A stretch of 64,000 nucleotides of DNA from an uncultured Oscillospiraceae bacterium (lineage in GTDB: Bacteria > Bacillota > Clostridia > Oscillospirales > Oscillospiraceae), in the NCBI GenBank assembly GCA_934591635.1, contig CAKTPI010000005.1, positions 56,360-120,359 of the forward strand, written 5' to 3'. The notes under the pieces are model-generated. The model was given only the letters and a program-made list of their open reading frames with translations, searched no databases and was not told the DNA's origin. Within the stretch, counting starts at the first letter, position 1. Each line of letters begins with the position of its first letter. The position numbers and the translations under genes are program-made. Of the stretch, positions 32,957 to 40,848 are shown piece after piece.

Positions 32957-34038
32957 TGAAAAACAATGAAACAGATACCGTAGTCAAAAGCGAGTTTTTG
33001 AAGAGTATTTCTGATGTTCTTACACAAGCCAGAAAAAACGCAAAAACCGCCGTAAACCTTTCTATGGTCTATGCCTATTTCGAGATAGGCAGAATGATCG
33101 TAGAAGAGGAACAGCAGGGAGACAATCGGGCTGCGTACGGAAAATATCTGCTCCAAACACTTTCTGACTATCTGACAAAACAATTTGGAAAGGGCTTTTC
33201 TGTCACAAATCTGAAGCAGATGCGGCAATTCTATCTCACATATGGAAATGATCAAATTGGTCAGAAGGTTTCTGACCAATTTGCGAATCTGCCAAGTGTC
33301 AGCACCGGAAGAAAGTTCTTCTTGAGCTGGTCCCATTATCTGAAACTTATGCGCATCAGTAACGTGGACGAGCGGCATTTTTATGAAATTGAGGCGGCAA
33401 AAAATGATTGGAGCCTTAGTCAGCTTCAACGGCAGTTCGACAGTGCATTGTATGAGAGATTGGCACTCAGCACGAATAAGGAAAAGGTCTATCGTCTTGC
33501 GCTGGAGGGCCAGTCGGTGGAATCTCCAAAGGACGCGATCAAAGATCCGTATGTCCTTGAATTCCTGGGATTGAAAGAATTACCGGAATACTCAGAAAGT
33601 GAGCTGGAAAGCAGAATTATTGACAATTTGCAGCAATTTCTGCTGGAGCTTGGCACAGGGTTTGCCTTTGTGGGGCGTCAAGTGCGGTTTACATTTGACG
33701 AAGAGCATTTTGTTGTGGATTTGGTGTTCTATAACCGTTTGCTCCGGTGCTTTGTGCTGTTTGATCTGAAAATCGGGGAACTGAAGCATCAGGACATTGG
33801 CCAGATGCAGATGTACGTCAACTATTATGACCGGAAAGTGAAGTTGGCAGACGAGAATAAAACGATTGGTATTATTCTCTGCCGGGATAAAAATAATGCC
33901 GTCGTGGAAATGACGTTGCCGGAGGACAAAGCACAGATATTTGCCAGCAAATATGAAACAGTTCTACCGAAGAAAGAGGATCTGAAAAGACTCCTGGAAG
34001 AGCAGCTGTCAGCAGAGGACGAGGGTACAGACAGATGA
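32956..34038 (+). CDS. DUF1016/YhcG-family PDDEXK nuclease-like protein
   Basis: A 360-residue protein of the DUF1016 (YhcG) family, found often beside restriction-modification genes. The N-terminal helical domain (about residues 12-170) has YAYFEIGRMIVEEEQ and the SWSHYLKLMRI motif (about 125-135). The C-terminal PDDEXK-type fold shows FVVDLVFYNRLLRCFVLFDLKIG (about 250-272), with the acidic residue in VDLVFY and D-x-K as candidate metal site, then Q in GQMQMYVNYYD. Its ATG overlaps the mod stop (TGATG) and its stop overlaps the res start (ATGA), so it is fully embedded in the mod-res unit. Its role is unproven: an extra nuclease, or a modifier of restriction. Confidence 0.88.
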   Translation: MKNNETDTVVKSEFLKSISDVLTQARKNAKTAVNLSMVYAYFEIGRMIVEEEQQGDNRAAYGKYLLQTLSDYLTKQFGKGFSVTNLKQMRQFYLTYGNDQIGQKVSDQFANLPSVSTGRKFFLSWSHYLKLMRISNVDERHFYEIEAAKNDWSLSQLQRQFDSALYERLALSTNKEKVYRLALEGQSVESPKDAIKDPYVLEFLGLKELPEYSESELESRIIDNLQQFLLELGTGFAFVGRQVRFTFDEEHFVVDLVFYNRLLRCFVLFDLKIGELKHQDIGQMQMYVNYYDRKVKLADENKTIGIILCRDKNNAVVEMTLPEDKAQIFASKYETVLPKKEDLKRLLEEQLSAEDEGTDR

Positions 34039-37000
34039 AATTCCAATTCAAACATCAAAAATTCCAGGCAGATGCGGCAAAAGCAGTTGTTGACGTTTTC
34101 GCCGGACAGCCGTACCTGACACCCACCTATCTGATGGACAGGGGCTACGGTCAGCAATCTGTGACGGATGATACCGATTTCACCGGCTGGCGTAACGAAC
34201 GTATCGTGCCGGAGCTTTCCGACAAGCTGATTCTGGAACATCTGCAAAAGGTGCAGCGTACCAATCAGATCAAGCCGTCTGACAAGTTGGAAGGTCGCTA
34301 TAACCTGACGATTGAAATGGAGACCGGCGTCGGCAAGACCTATACCTACATCAAGACCATGTACGAACTGAACAAGCACTACGGCTGGAGCAAGTTCATC
34401 GTGGTCGTGCCGAGCATCGCCATCCGCGAGGGCGTTTATAAGTCCTTTCAAGTGACGCAGGAGCATTTTGCGGAGGAATACGGCAAGAAAATTCGGTTTT
34501 TCATCTACAATTCTGCCCAGCTCACAGAAATTGACCGCTTTGCATCGGATAGTTCCATCAATGTCATGATTATCAACTCTCAGGCGTTCAATGCCAAAGG
34601 CAAGGATGCCCGGCGCATATACATGAAGCTGGACGAGTTCCGTTCCCGCCGTCCGATTGATATTATTGCAAAAACGAACCCAATTCTGATTATCGACGAG
34701 CCGCAGTCGGTCGAGGGCAAGCAGACAAAAGAACGGTTGAAAGAATTTTGCCCGCTGCTGACACTGCGCTATTCCGCAACGCACAAGTCGGACAGTATCT
34801 ACAATATGGTCTATCGACTGGATGCAATGGAGGCGTACAATAAGCGGCTGGTTAAGAAAATCGCCGTTAAGGGCATCACGGAATCCGGCAGCACAGCAAC
34901 CGAAGGCTTTGTTTACCTGGAAAGCATCAATCTTTCCAAGGCTGACCCAACGGCAACCATTCAGTTTGACTGCAAAGGTGTCAACGGTATTCGCAAGAAA
35001 ACCGCTACGGTGGGTATCGGTTACAACATCTATGACAATTCCGGTAATTTGGACGAGTACAAGGTCGGCTTTGTGGTCAAGACGATTGACGGGCGGGACA
35101 ACTCCGTGGAGTTCCTGAACGGTATCAAAATCTTTGCTGGAGACGTGATCGGCAAGGTCAGCGAAGACCAGCTTCGCCGCATTCAGATCCGCGAAACGAT
35201 TCTTTCTCACTTAGAACGGGAGCGCCAGCTTTTCCACAAAGGTATCAAAGTCTTGTCTCTGTTCTTCATTGACGAGGTTGCAAAGTACAAGCAATACGAC
35301 GAGGCGGGACATCCGTTCAACGGCATTTATGCCGATATATTTGAGGAAGAGTACAGCGATATTCTCAGTTCCATGCAGCGAGAAATCGGAGACGAGGACT
35401 ACATACGGTATCTGGATGCGATTTCTGCCCATAACACCCATGCCGGTTACTTCTCTGTTGACAAAAAGGGCAAGATGACTGACAGCAAGCTCTCTGACAA
35501 AAAGGAAGGCACCTCCGACGATATTGACGCCTATGACCTGATCATGAAGAACAAGGAACTGCTTCTGGATCGTGACCCGAAAAGGTCTCCGGTACGTTTT
35601 ATTTTCTCCCACTCCGCGCTGCGTGAAGGCTGGGACAATCCAAACGTGTTCCAAATTTGTACGCTGAAGCAGAGCAGCAGCGAGATGCGCAAACGGCAGG
35701 AGGTTGGCCGCGGTTTGCGCCTGTGTGTCAACCAAGATGGCGAGCGCATGGATGCAAATGTCCTTGGAAACGATGTGCATTCTGTCAATATTCTGACCGT
35801 CATTGCCAGCGAAAGCTACGACAGCTTTGCGAAGGGATTACAGAGTGAGCTTGCGGAAGCGGTTGCAGGCCGGCCTGTGGCGGTTACTGCTGATCTGTTC
35901 AAAGGAAAGGTCATTGTGGATGCAAGAGGCAACGAGCAGGTTGTGGACGGCGACACGGCACAGGCCATCTTCTTTGATTTGATTGTCAACGGCTATATCG
36001 ACAAAAAAGGTGTATTGACCGATAAGTATTACGCTGACAAAGCAAACGGTACAGTTCAGATTGCGGAAGAAGTGGCGGACAGCCGCGATTCCGTCATCAA
36101 TATTCTTGATTCTGTCTATGACAGCCGCGCTATGCAGCCAGAGAATGCCCGCGACAAGAATGTTGAGCTGCAGGTCAATCCAGATAAACTGGCTATGCCG
36201 GAGTTCAAGGCCCTCTGGAACCGCATTAGTCCGAAATCTGTATATGTGGTCGATTTTGACACAGATGAACTTGTTGACAAGGCGATAGCTTCCATCAACC
36301 GAAATCTCCATGTGCCGAGAATCTACTTCAAAGTTGAAACCGGCGCAATGGAGGAGATTAAGTCCAAGGACTCGCTTCTTGACGGAAGCGCATTCTCGAA
36401 GTCAAAGTCATCTACTTATGACAGCAGCAAGCGAATCCGCACCAACAGCAGCGTGAAGTATGATCTGGTCGGCAAACTGGTTGGAGAAACCGGATTAACA
36501 CGAAAGGCAGTTGTCGCAATCCTGACCGGAATCGAAAAATCCGTTTTTGAGCAATTCAAGTTCAATCCGGAAGAATTCATTATCAAGGCAGCGGCCTTGA
36601 TCAACGACGAAAAGGCAACCGCGATTATTCAGCATATCACCTATAATATGCTGGAGGAGCGCTACGACACGGACATCTTTACGGAACCGACCATCAAGGG
36701 GAAACTGGGTACAAATGCTATGAAAGCGCAGCGGCATCTATACGACCACATTGTGTATGATTCCACAAACGAGCGCGATTTTGCGGCGGACCTGGATACG
36801 AATACAGATGTTGCGGTTTATGTGAAACTGCCGGACAGCTTCTATATTGCGACACCGGTTGGACACTATAATCCGGACTGGGCGATTGCTTTCTATGAGG
36901 GTACAGTAAAACACATCTACTTTGTGGCAGAGACAAAGGGCTCCATGTCCTCCATGCAGCTCCGGCTCATTGAGGAATCCAAAATCCACTGCGCAAGAGA

Positions 37001-37085
37001 GCATTTCAAGGCTATCAGCAATGGAAATGTGGTCTATGATGTTGTGGACAGCTATGCGTCCTTAATGGAAAAAGTCATGCGGTAA
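34035..37085 (+). CDS. res: type III restriction enzyme helicase/endonuclease subunit (Res)
   Basis: Superfamily 2 ATPase with a C-terminal nuclease that cuts DNA after head-to-head communication between two unmethylated sites; works in complex with Mod. 1016 residues, normal length. Walker A ETGVGKT at about residues 96-102, VVVPSIAIREGV (Ia), DEPQ in place of DEAD at about 221, SATHK (III), HSALREGWDNPNVF (V) and RQEVGRGLRL (VI, about 553-562). The nuclease is near the end: NPDW (about 945) and AETKGS (about 966), giving the PD...ExK pattern. All key residues are present, so it looks intact. Confidence 0.95.
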   Translation: MKFQFKHQKFQADAAKAVVDVFAGQPYLTPTYLMDRGYGQQSVTDDTDFTGWRNERIVPELSDKLILEHLQKVQRTNQIKPSDKLEGRYNLTIEMETGVGKTYTYIKTMYELNKHYGWSKFIVVVPSIAIREGVYKSFQVTQEHFAEEYGKKIRFFIYNSAQLTEIDRFASDSSINVMIINSQAFNAKGKDARRIYMKLDEFRSRRPIDIIAKTNPILIIDEPQSVEGKQTKERLKEFCPLLTLRYSATHKSDSIYNMVYRLDAMEAYNKRLVKKIAVKGITESGSTATEGFVYLESINLSKADPTATIQFDCKGVNGIRKKTATVGIGYNIYDNSGNLDEYKVGFVVKTIDGRDNSVEFLNGIKIFAGDVIGKVSEDQLRRIQIRETILSHLERERQLFHKGIKVLSLFFIDEVAKYKQYDEAGHPFNGIYADIFEEEYSDILSSMQREIGDEDYIRYLDAISAHNTHAGYFSVDKKGKMTDSKLSDKKEGTSDDIDAYDLIMKNKELLLDRDPKRSPVRFIFSHSALREGWDNPNVFQICTLKQSSSEMRKRQEVGRGLRLCVNQDGERMDANVLGNDVHSVNILTVIASESYDSFAKGLQSELAEAVAGRPVAVTADLFKGKVIVDARGNEQVVDGDTAQAIFFDLIVNGYIDKKGVLTDKYYADKANGTVQIAEEVADSRDSVINILDSVYDSRAMQPENARDKNVELQVNPDKLAMPEFKALWNRISPKSVYVVDFDTDELVDKAIASINRNLHVPRIYFKVETGAMEEIKSKDSLLDGSAFSKSKSSTYDSSKRIRTNSSVKYDLVGKLVGETGLTRKAVVAILTGIEKSVFEQFKFNPEEFIIKAAALINDEKATAIIQHITYNMLEERYDTDIFTEPTIKGKLGTNAMKAQRHLYDHIVYDSTNERDFAADLDTNTDVAVYVKLPDSFYIATPVGHYNPDWAIAFYEGTVKHIYFVAETKGSMSSMQLRLIEESKIHCAREHFKAISNGNVVYDVVDSYASLMEKVMR

Positions 37086-37094
37086 TATGAAAAG

Positions 37095-37130
37095 GCCGGT
37101 GTATCGCCTAATCACGATACACCGGCTTTT
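37095..37130 (+). terminator. terminator of the restriction-modification operon
   Basis: GCCGGTGTATCG (37095-37106) pairs with CGATACACCGGC (37115-37126), followed by TTTT. It lies 10 bp after the res stop. The next ~200 bp hold no gene; two GCACCAA repeats 11 bp apart (37208-37228) could be remnants of integrase arm sites. Confidence 0.85.
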
Positions 37131-37335
37131 ACGCACGATTGTGTCTTAAATTTCTGACAAACTTTTCCGTGGTGAACCCGTTTCCCAAAAGTTGTACCTC
37201 ATTCACCGCACCAATTCCGCACCAAATTACCATAAAATTATATGAAAGTACATGGAGATATAAAGCGGAAAAGTTCTGGAAAATGAGTAATATGAATGTT
37301 TACTGAGAATTATGGAGATATGAAAATAGGCAATT

Positions 37336-37376
37336 TCCAACGATACCTAATTTCATCTTTTCAAAATCTCCTTTAT
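37336..37376. repeat. second copy of the ychF start region, right junction of the island
   Basis: On the minus strand this reads a ribosome site (AAAGGAGATTTTG), ATG and the codons for MKLGIVG, then leaves the ychF sequence and stops after nine more codons. The 21 coding bases match 29808-29828 at 19 of 21, and the ribosome-site stretch matches too. It is what is left of the ychF 5' end that was cut off from the gene by insertion of the island. Confidence 0.7.
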
Positions 37377-37499
37377 TCTCTAGAGTGTTTTGGGTTTCGG
37401 GGGATGGCCGCCGCACCAATTTTTCTGAGGCACACCATTTTTAATCTGCGAAAGCCTTGGCCTGTTCAAGTTGTAGCACGATTTTAACACACCGCAGGC

Positions 37500-37746
37500 A
37501 CGCGTTGTCAGTTGGAATAGTGCGGTACATATTGCCTGTAGTTGTGAGGATGCTTTGCCGCCTCCAGAAATTTTTCCTGTTTTTCTACAGTTAAGAACTT
37601 TATGTCGTCCACCGCCCGAACAGGCTTTCGTATGGCAACCGCCCTCCAGAACTTAAACCAGGCATCCACCGCCATTTCGGAGGAGGCGCTGTGAACGTCG
37701 TGCTTTCCTTCATATTGCATTCTCTGCCGTTTAGGTTTTTGCCCAT
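37500..37746 (-). pseudogene. tyrosine integrase, truncated and frameshifted
   Basis: A start MGKNLNGRE at 37746 (after AAAGGAG) has the N-terminus of Tn916-like element integrases. A shifted frame then carries VDAWFKFW and VDDIKFLTVEKQEKFLEAA, the core-binding-domain hallmarks of tyrosine recombinases. The match continues only to NYRQY, where a frameshift and stop end it, and the catalytic domain with the R-H-R-Y residues is gone. It is transcribed leftwards from its own promoter at 37799-37827. The remains tie the neighbouring ychF repeats to site-specific integration. Confidence 0.7.
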
Positions 37747-37798
37747 CTGGTGAACTCCTTTCCTGTGTGCGGGAAATGTAGGCTCACCACGACGCTTT

Positions 37799-37851
37799 AG
37801 TGTACCATAAAACCATGCTTCTTTCAATAACTTTTTGCTTTTTTGTGTAGC
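37799..37851 (-). promoter_or_regulatory. promoter of the integrase remnant, homologous to the ychF promoter
   Basis: Minus strand TTGAAA (37827-37822), a 17-bp spacer and TACACT (37804-37799). The 53-bp block matches the ychF promoter block at 29899-29951 at 44 of 53 positions. The next stretch, 37852-38167, shows no gene I can support; a 64-codon hydrophobic frame at 37824-38018 (minus) has no ribosome site. Confidence 0.6.
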
Positions 37852-38167
37852 GTTACAATAGAAGCGAGACCAAGGGTATAGAAAAAGACGATCGAGTTCG
37901 TTAAAATCAGGTTATCGCACAATCGATTAACGGAGAACACGATCACCACCGAGATGATAACACAAAAAGAGAGACAAAACAAGAGATAGTTACCGCATGA
38001 GGCGTCACACTGGTGCACTCTGTGGATGTGTATTTTTCATTTACAGGGAGTCTGGCATAAAAAGATTTGCTTCCAGCGTGTCTGCAATTCGCCGGAGATA
38101 GGATTCTCGCCCAAGCGAATAGCAGTGTATTGGGACCAGGGGCAAGTCCCAATTTCCCATAATCATC

Positions 38168-38707
38168 ATGTCTATTTGCAATATGAGAAAATTCTCATTT
38201 ATTTTACACCGTATTTTCATTTTCCTTTTCTATAATGACCGCAGAGCGAAAAAAGAATGCTTGCCGAAGCCGCGGTCGGAGAAGAAACGCAATATAATTG
38301 TGAAAAGGGAGCATTCCATACGAAGAAATTTTAACACCCCCACAAAAGCAGACACAACCGGGACTTTTTGGGACAATGTAAAATACTTCAAGCGGTCTGA
38401 ATTTGCTTGCAAGTGCGGCGGGAAGTACTGCAATGGCTATCCCGCAGAACCTAAAGAAAAGCTTATTATGGTTGCCGAAAATGTACGGGAACACTTTGGA
38501 AAAGCTATGCCTGTTTCCAGCGGTTTAAGATGTACCCGCCACAACGCCAATGTAGGCGGCGTGAGTAATTCCCGCCACTTGTCGGGGAAAGCTATGGATT
38601 TTTGCGTTTCTGGTGTTCCCGCTGCAACCGTGCTGTCCTATGTCAAGCAACAGAAAGATATTCGCTATGCCATTGATGGAAGCTATGTTCACATGGATAT
38701 TGAATAA
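38168..38707 (+). pseudogene. phage-type M15 peptidase (endolysin-like), N-terminus lost
   Basis: From about base 38370 the product matches the Peptidase_M15_3 domain of phage endolysins and D-Ala-D-Ala carboxypeptidases: VKYFKRSEFACKCGGKYCNG, SSGLRCTRHNANVGGVSNSRHLSGKAMDF (with the zinc ligands His and Asp in SRHLSGKAMD) and the final His in YVHMDIE. The catalytic domain is complete, but upstream of it the frame has no convincing start, ribosome site or signal peptide. Phage enzymes of this type carry an extra N-terminal domain. This is probably the 3' end of a larger phage gene. A start at GTG 38300 cannot be ruled out. Confidence 0.6.
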
Positions 38708-38835
38708 TTGACTTCAAAAGTTTGGAAAAAGGGTTTTTCAGTTGATACTATTTTGTTACTAACCGGGGCTTTTCTGTGGAAACCTTGACCGAAAAATATA
38801 TTGAACTTTCTAGGAAAATAGAGTTTAAGAACCCC

Positions 38836-38864
38836 TTCCTATATACTCAAATTTATGGTATAAT
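38836..38864 (+). promoter_or_regulatory. candidate promoter of the lipoprotein gene
   Basis: A consensus TATAAT at 38859-38864 with only a poor -35 (TTCCTA, 17-bp spacer). The rest of the AT-rich gap 38708-38925 shows nothing else. Confidence 0.45.
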
Positions 38865-38925
38865 ACTGGCGGAACAATTTTTGAATTTACACGTTAAGCG
38901 GATACTACAATAGAGAAAGAATGTG

Positions 38926-40113
38926 GTGAATATAAAGATTTACAGACGGATTGCTGCATTGCTCTTGTCCTGCCTGATACTGAGTGGCTGCGGAAAAGAG
39001 AGCGAGACGCAGACAGCTGCTTCAGAAGAGAGGAAACTGCGCAGGCGCTGTGAAGAAATTGTATCGATGTATCGCGATATTTATGATGCATCCTCCAAGC
39101 AGGAACCGGATAGTCGGTGGGACGAACCGGTTCTGCCGCAGCAAAGCATTGATGCCATAGAGGAGCGACTGATGGGACAAGGGCTGGATGTGATGGACTC
39201 CAGTGAGGATTGCCCGGAATATCTTGCAAATGGGGAACATTTCGTGCAGTTTTGGGAAGCAGTGCAAAGGGGTGAAGAGGCCACGGAGGAGATTATTTTT
39301 ATCCGGCCTACCGGTGCACTGAATTACCGTAAATTCATCCACCAGAATGGTGTCACAGACTTGTATTCTATGGTGACCTCATTGGATGGCACCGAGGATC
39401 CGGACTGTGAAGTTCACCGGATTTACGGCGCAAGTCTGACCGAACGGGGGAATTTCTATTACCGCATCAACCCGGAGGATGATCCGCATTATGCAAATTA
39501 TGCTCTTATCCGCCTGAAAAAACCGGATGAGGAGTTGTGGGGCTTGTATTCCCGGTATGTTATGGCAGGCGGCTATACGGCATCCAATATTTATCTGACA
39601 GACTGGACTGAGGCAGATTTTAGTACACTTTGCTTCAACGACCTGTGGGAATACCTTTACCGTTATCAGACGGGGACACAGTTCTGGCCGGACGGATATC
39701 CGTACGATGCAGAAAAGGGCTGCTACTGGATTCCGGCTTCCAAATTTGAGCCGACGGTACTCCCGTATTTCAGCCTGAGCGCAGACCAGCTGCGGCTTTT
39801 GGCGGGGTATGACAGTGAGCGGGACAGCTATCCGTGGCGGCAGATAGAAAGTAACGATTATGTGTTCTATTTGAGCTATTACACCATTGAGCCGGAAGTG
39901 ACTGGGTTTAAAAAAAACACGGATGGCACGCTCTCGATGACGGTAGAGCTTTTGTCCACGGATCTGGGCATCGATTGCCTGTTCTCTCATGAACTGACAG
40001 TCCGACCGCTGGAGGATGACGGTTTCCAATTTGTTGGCAATAAAATGCTGACGCAAACAGAGTATGGTCTGCCGTTTTGTGAGCCACGATTGACGTGGGA
40101 GCTTGCAGGCTGA
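38926..40113 (+). CDS. lipoprotein of unknown function (DUF6070-like)
   Basis: A 395-residue exported lipoprotein. The signal peptide ends in the lipobox LILSGC (Cys at about residue 22), followed by a polar linker and a mature domain of about 340 residues rich in Trp and Tyr. The mature region contains pairs of two-strand motifs such as GNFYYRINPEDDPHYANYALIRL and FDVYLSYYTIEPEV-like stretches. It resembles uncharacterised lipoproteins of Clostridia that I know as DUF6070, without known role. Start is GTG 38926 or 38923. It is transcribed in the same direction as the glycan locus but is separated from it by a nitroreductase gene. Confidence 0.6.
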   Translation: MNIKIYRRIAALLLSCLILSGCGKESETQTAASEERKLRRRCEEIVSMYRDIYDASSKQEPDSRWDEPVLPQQSIDAIEERLMGQGLDVMDSSEDCPEYLANGEHFVQFWEAVQRGEEATEEIIFIRPTGALNYRKFIHQNGVTDLYSMVTSLDGTEDPDCEVHRIYGASLTERGNFYYRINPEDDPHYANYALIRLKKPDEELWGLYSRYVMAGGYTASNIYLTDWTEADFSTLCFNDLWEYLYRYQTGTQFWPDGYPYDAEKGCYWIPASKFEPTVLPYFSLSADQLRLLAGYDSERDSYPWRQIESNDYVFYLSYYTIEPEVTGFKKNTDGTLSMTVELLSTDLGIDCLFSHELTVRPLEDDGFQFVGNKMLTQTEYGLPFCEPRLTWELAG

Positions 40114-40187
40114 TAAATTTGTATAACGGCTGGAGATTGGAATTTTTCCTGCGTATCCGGCAAGTAATATGAATGGAGGAGAATAAA

Positions 40188-40706
40188 ATGGCTGATTTTT
40201 TGACCCTTGCAAAGGAACGATTTTCTGTACGCAGCTATCGGCAAATCCCGGTGGAACAGGAGAAAATCGACAAAATTTTGGAGGCTGCCCGAATTGCCCC
40301 TACTGCCTGCAATAATCAACCGCAAAAGATTTACGTGGTTTCCGGTGAACAGGCACGAAAGGCACTGGCAGAGGTGACCCCGTGCACATTTGATGCGCCG
40401 GTGATCTTTGTGATTGGCTACGATGAGAGCCGTAGTGCCAAGGGAATGATATATGAAGGATATGACTTCGGCAATACCGATGCCGCAATTGTTTGCACCC
40501 ACATGATGCTGGAAGCCACGGCCCTTGGCCTGGGCACCTGTTGGGTGGGATATTTCAACGAAGAAAAGGTAAAGCGGGCGCTTGGCATCCCGGACGGGGT
40601 ACACATCTGCGACCTGTTGCCGACGGGTTACAAGCCGGAAAATGCGGAACCGAGTACAGGACACAAAAAGTACCGGGAAGAGAGCGAAATGGTTGCTTAC
40701 CTGTGA
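40188..40706 (+). CDS. nitroreductase-family flavoprotein
   Basis: A 172-residue FMN-dependent nitroreductase-fold protein. N-terminal FMN-phosphate binding RFSVRSYRQIPV (about residues 10-21), IAPTACNNQP (about 34-43) and the C-terminal FMN stretch ATALGLGTCWVGYF (about 108-121). These enzymes reduce nitro compounds, quinones or enones with NAD(P)H; the substrate here is unknown. The ATG at 40188 follows GGAGGAG; the ATG 15 bp earlier overlaps that site. The gene stands alone between two transcription units. Confidence 0.88.
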   Translation: MADFLTLAKERFSVRSYRQIPVEQEKIDKILEAARIAPTACNNQPQKIYVVSGEQARKALAEVTPCTFDAPVIFVIGYDESRSAKGMIYEGYDFGNTDAAIVCTHMMLEATALGLGTCWVGYFNEEKVKRALGIPDGVHICDLLPTGYKPENAEPSTGHKKYREESEMVAYL

Positions 40707-40749
40707 CAATCCACCAAAATTTGAAGTGCTGATTTGGCGGAAATGTGAA

Positions 40750-40782
40750 TTGCATCCATTGTATAAATCGTGTAAGATGAAA
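40750..40782 (+). promoter_or_regulatory. promoter of the GH5-GH36 operon, with an element shared with the GH26 operon
   Basis: TTGCAT (40750-40755), a 17-bp spacer and TAAGAT with a TG extension (40773-40778). The 16 bases AATCGTGTAAGATGAA at 40766-40781 recur exactly at 44449-44464 before the GH26 gene at the same offset from a TTG -35. A shared 16-mer in both promoters points to joint control. Confidence 0.6.
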
Positions 40783-40813
40783 TAGCGTCCGAAAACCTTT
40801 TCGGACGCTATTT
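40780..40813. terminator. hairpin at the start of the GH5 leader
   Basis: AATAGCGTCCGAAAA pairs with TTTTCGGACGCTATT across a 2-base loop. It lies immediately after the proposed GH5 promoter, so it either ends the nitroreductase message or forms the very 5' end of the GH5 message. Confidence 0.6.
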
Positions 40814-40848
40814 CCAAATAAAGATAAAAGCGAGTGGATGTGAGTAAG

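Larger units (their letters stand above)
29829..37335. mobile_element. integrated island with a type III restriction-modification cargo
   Basis: This is a 7.5-kb segment lying between two copies of the 5' end of ychF. It contains the ychF promoter now in use, a promoter and four-gene operon for type III restriction-modification, and a terminator; a decayed tyrosine integrase gene lies just beyond the right-hand repeat. No replication or transfer genes are present, so it cannot move by itself. The accessory membrane gene and the middle of mod are more AT-rich than the surrounding chromosome. The boundaries are inferred from the repeats. Confidence 0.65.

Noticed and set aside
33825..35210. A 461-codon minus-strand frame inside the DUF1016 and res genes
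   Set aside because: The sense strand encodes a complete Res helicase; the antisense product has no family features.
37208..37228. Two GCACCAA repeats 11 bp apart as a CRISPR or att site
   Set aside because: Only two copies and no spacer structure. They may be integrase arm sites, but that cannot be shown. No CRISPR array was seen anywhere in the window.
37824..38018. A 64-codon hydrophobic frame on the minus strand
   Set aside because: It starts at GTG without a ribosome site, overlaps the integrase promoter and matches nothing known to me. The hydrophobic stretch follows from local AT-rich sequence.
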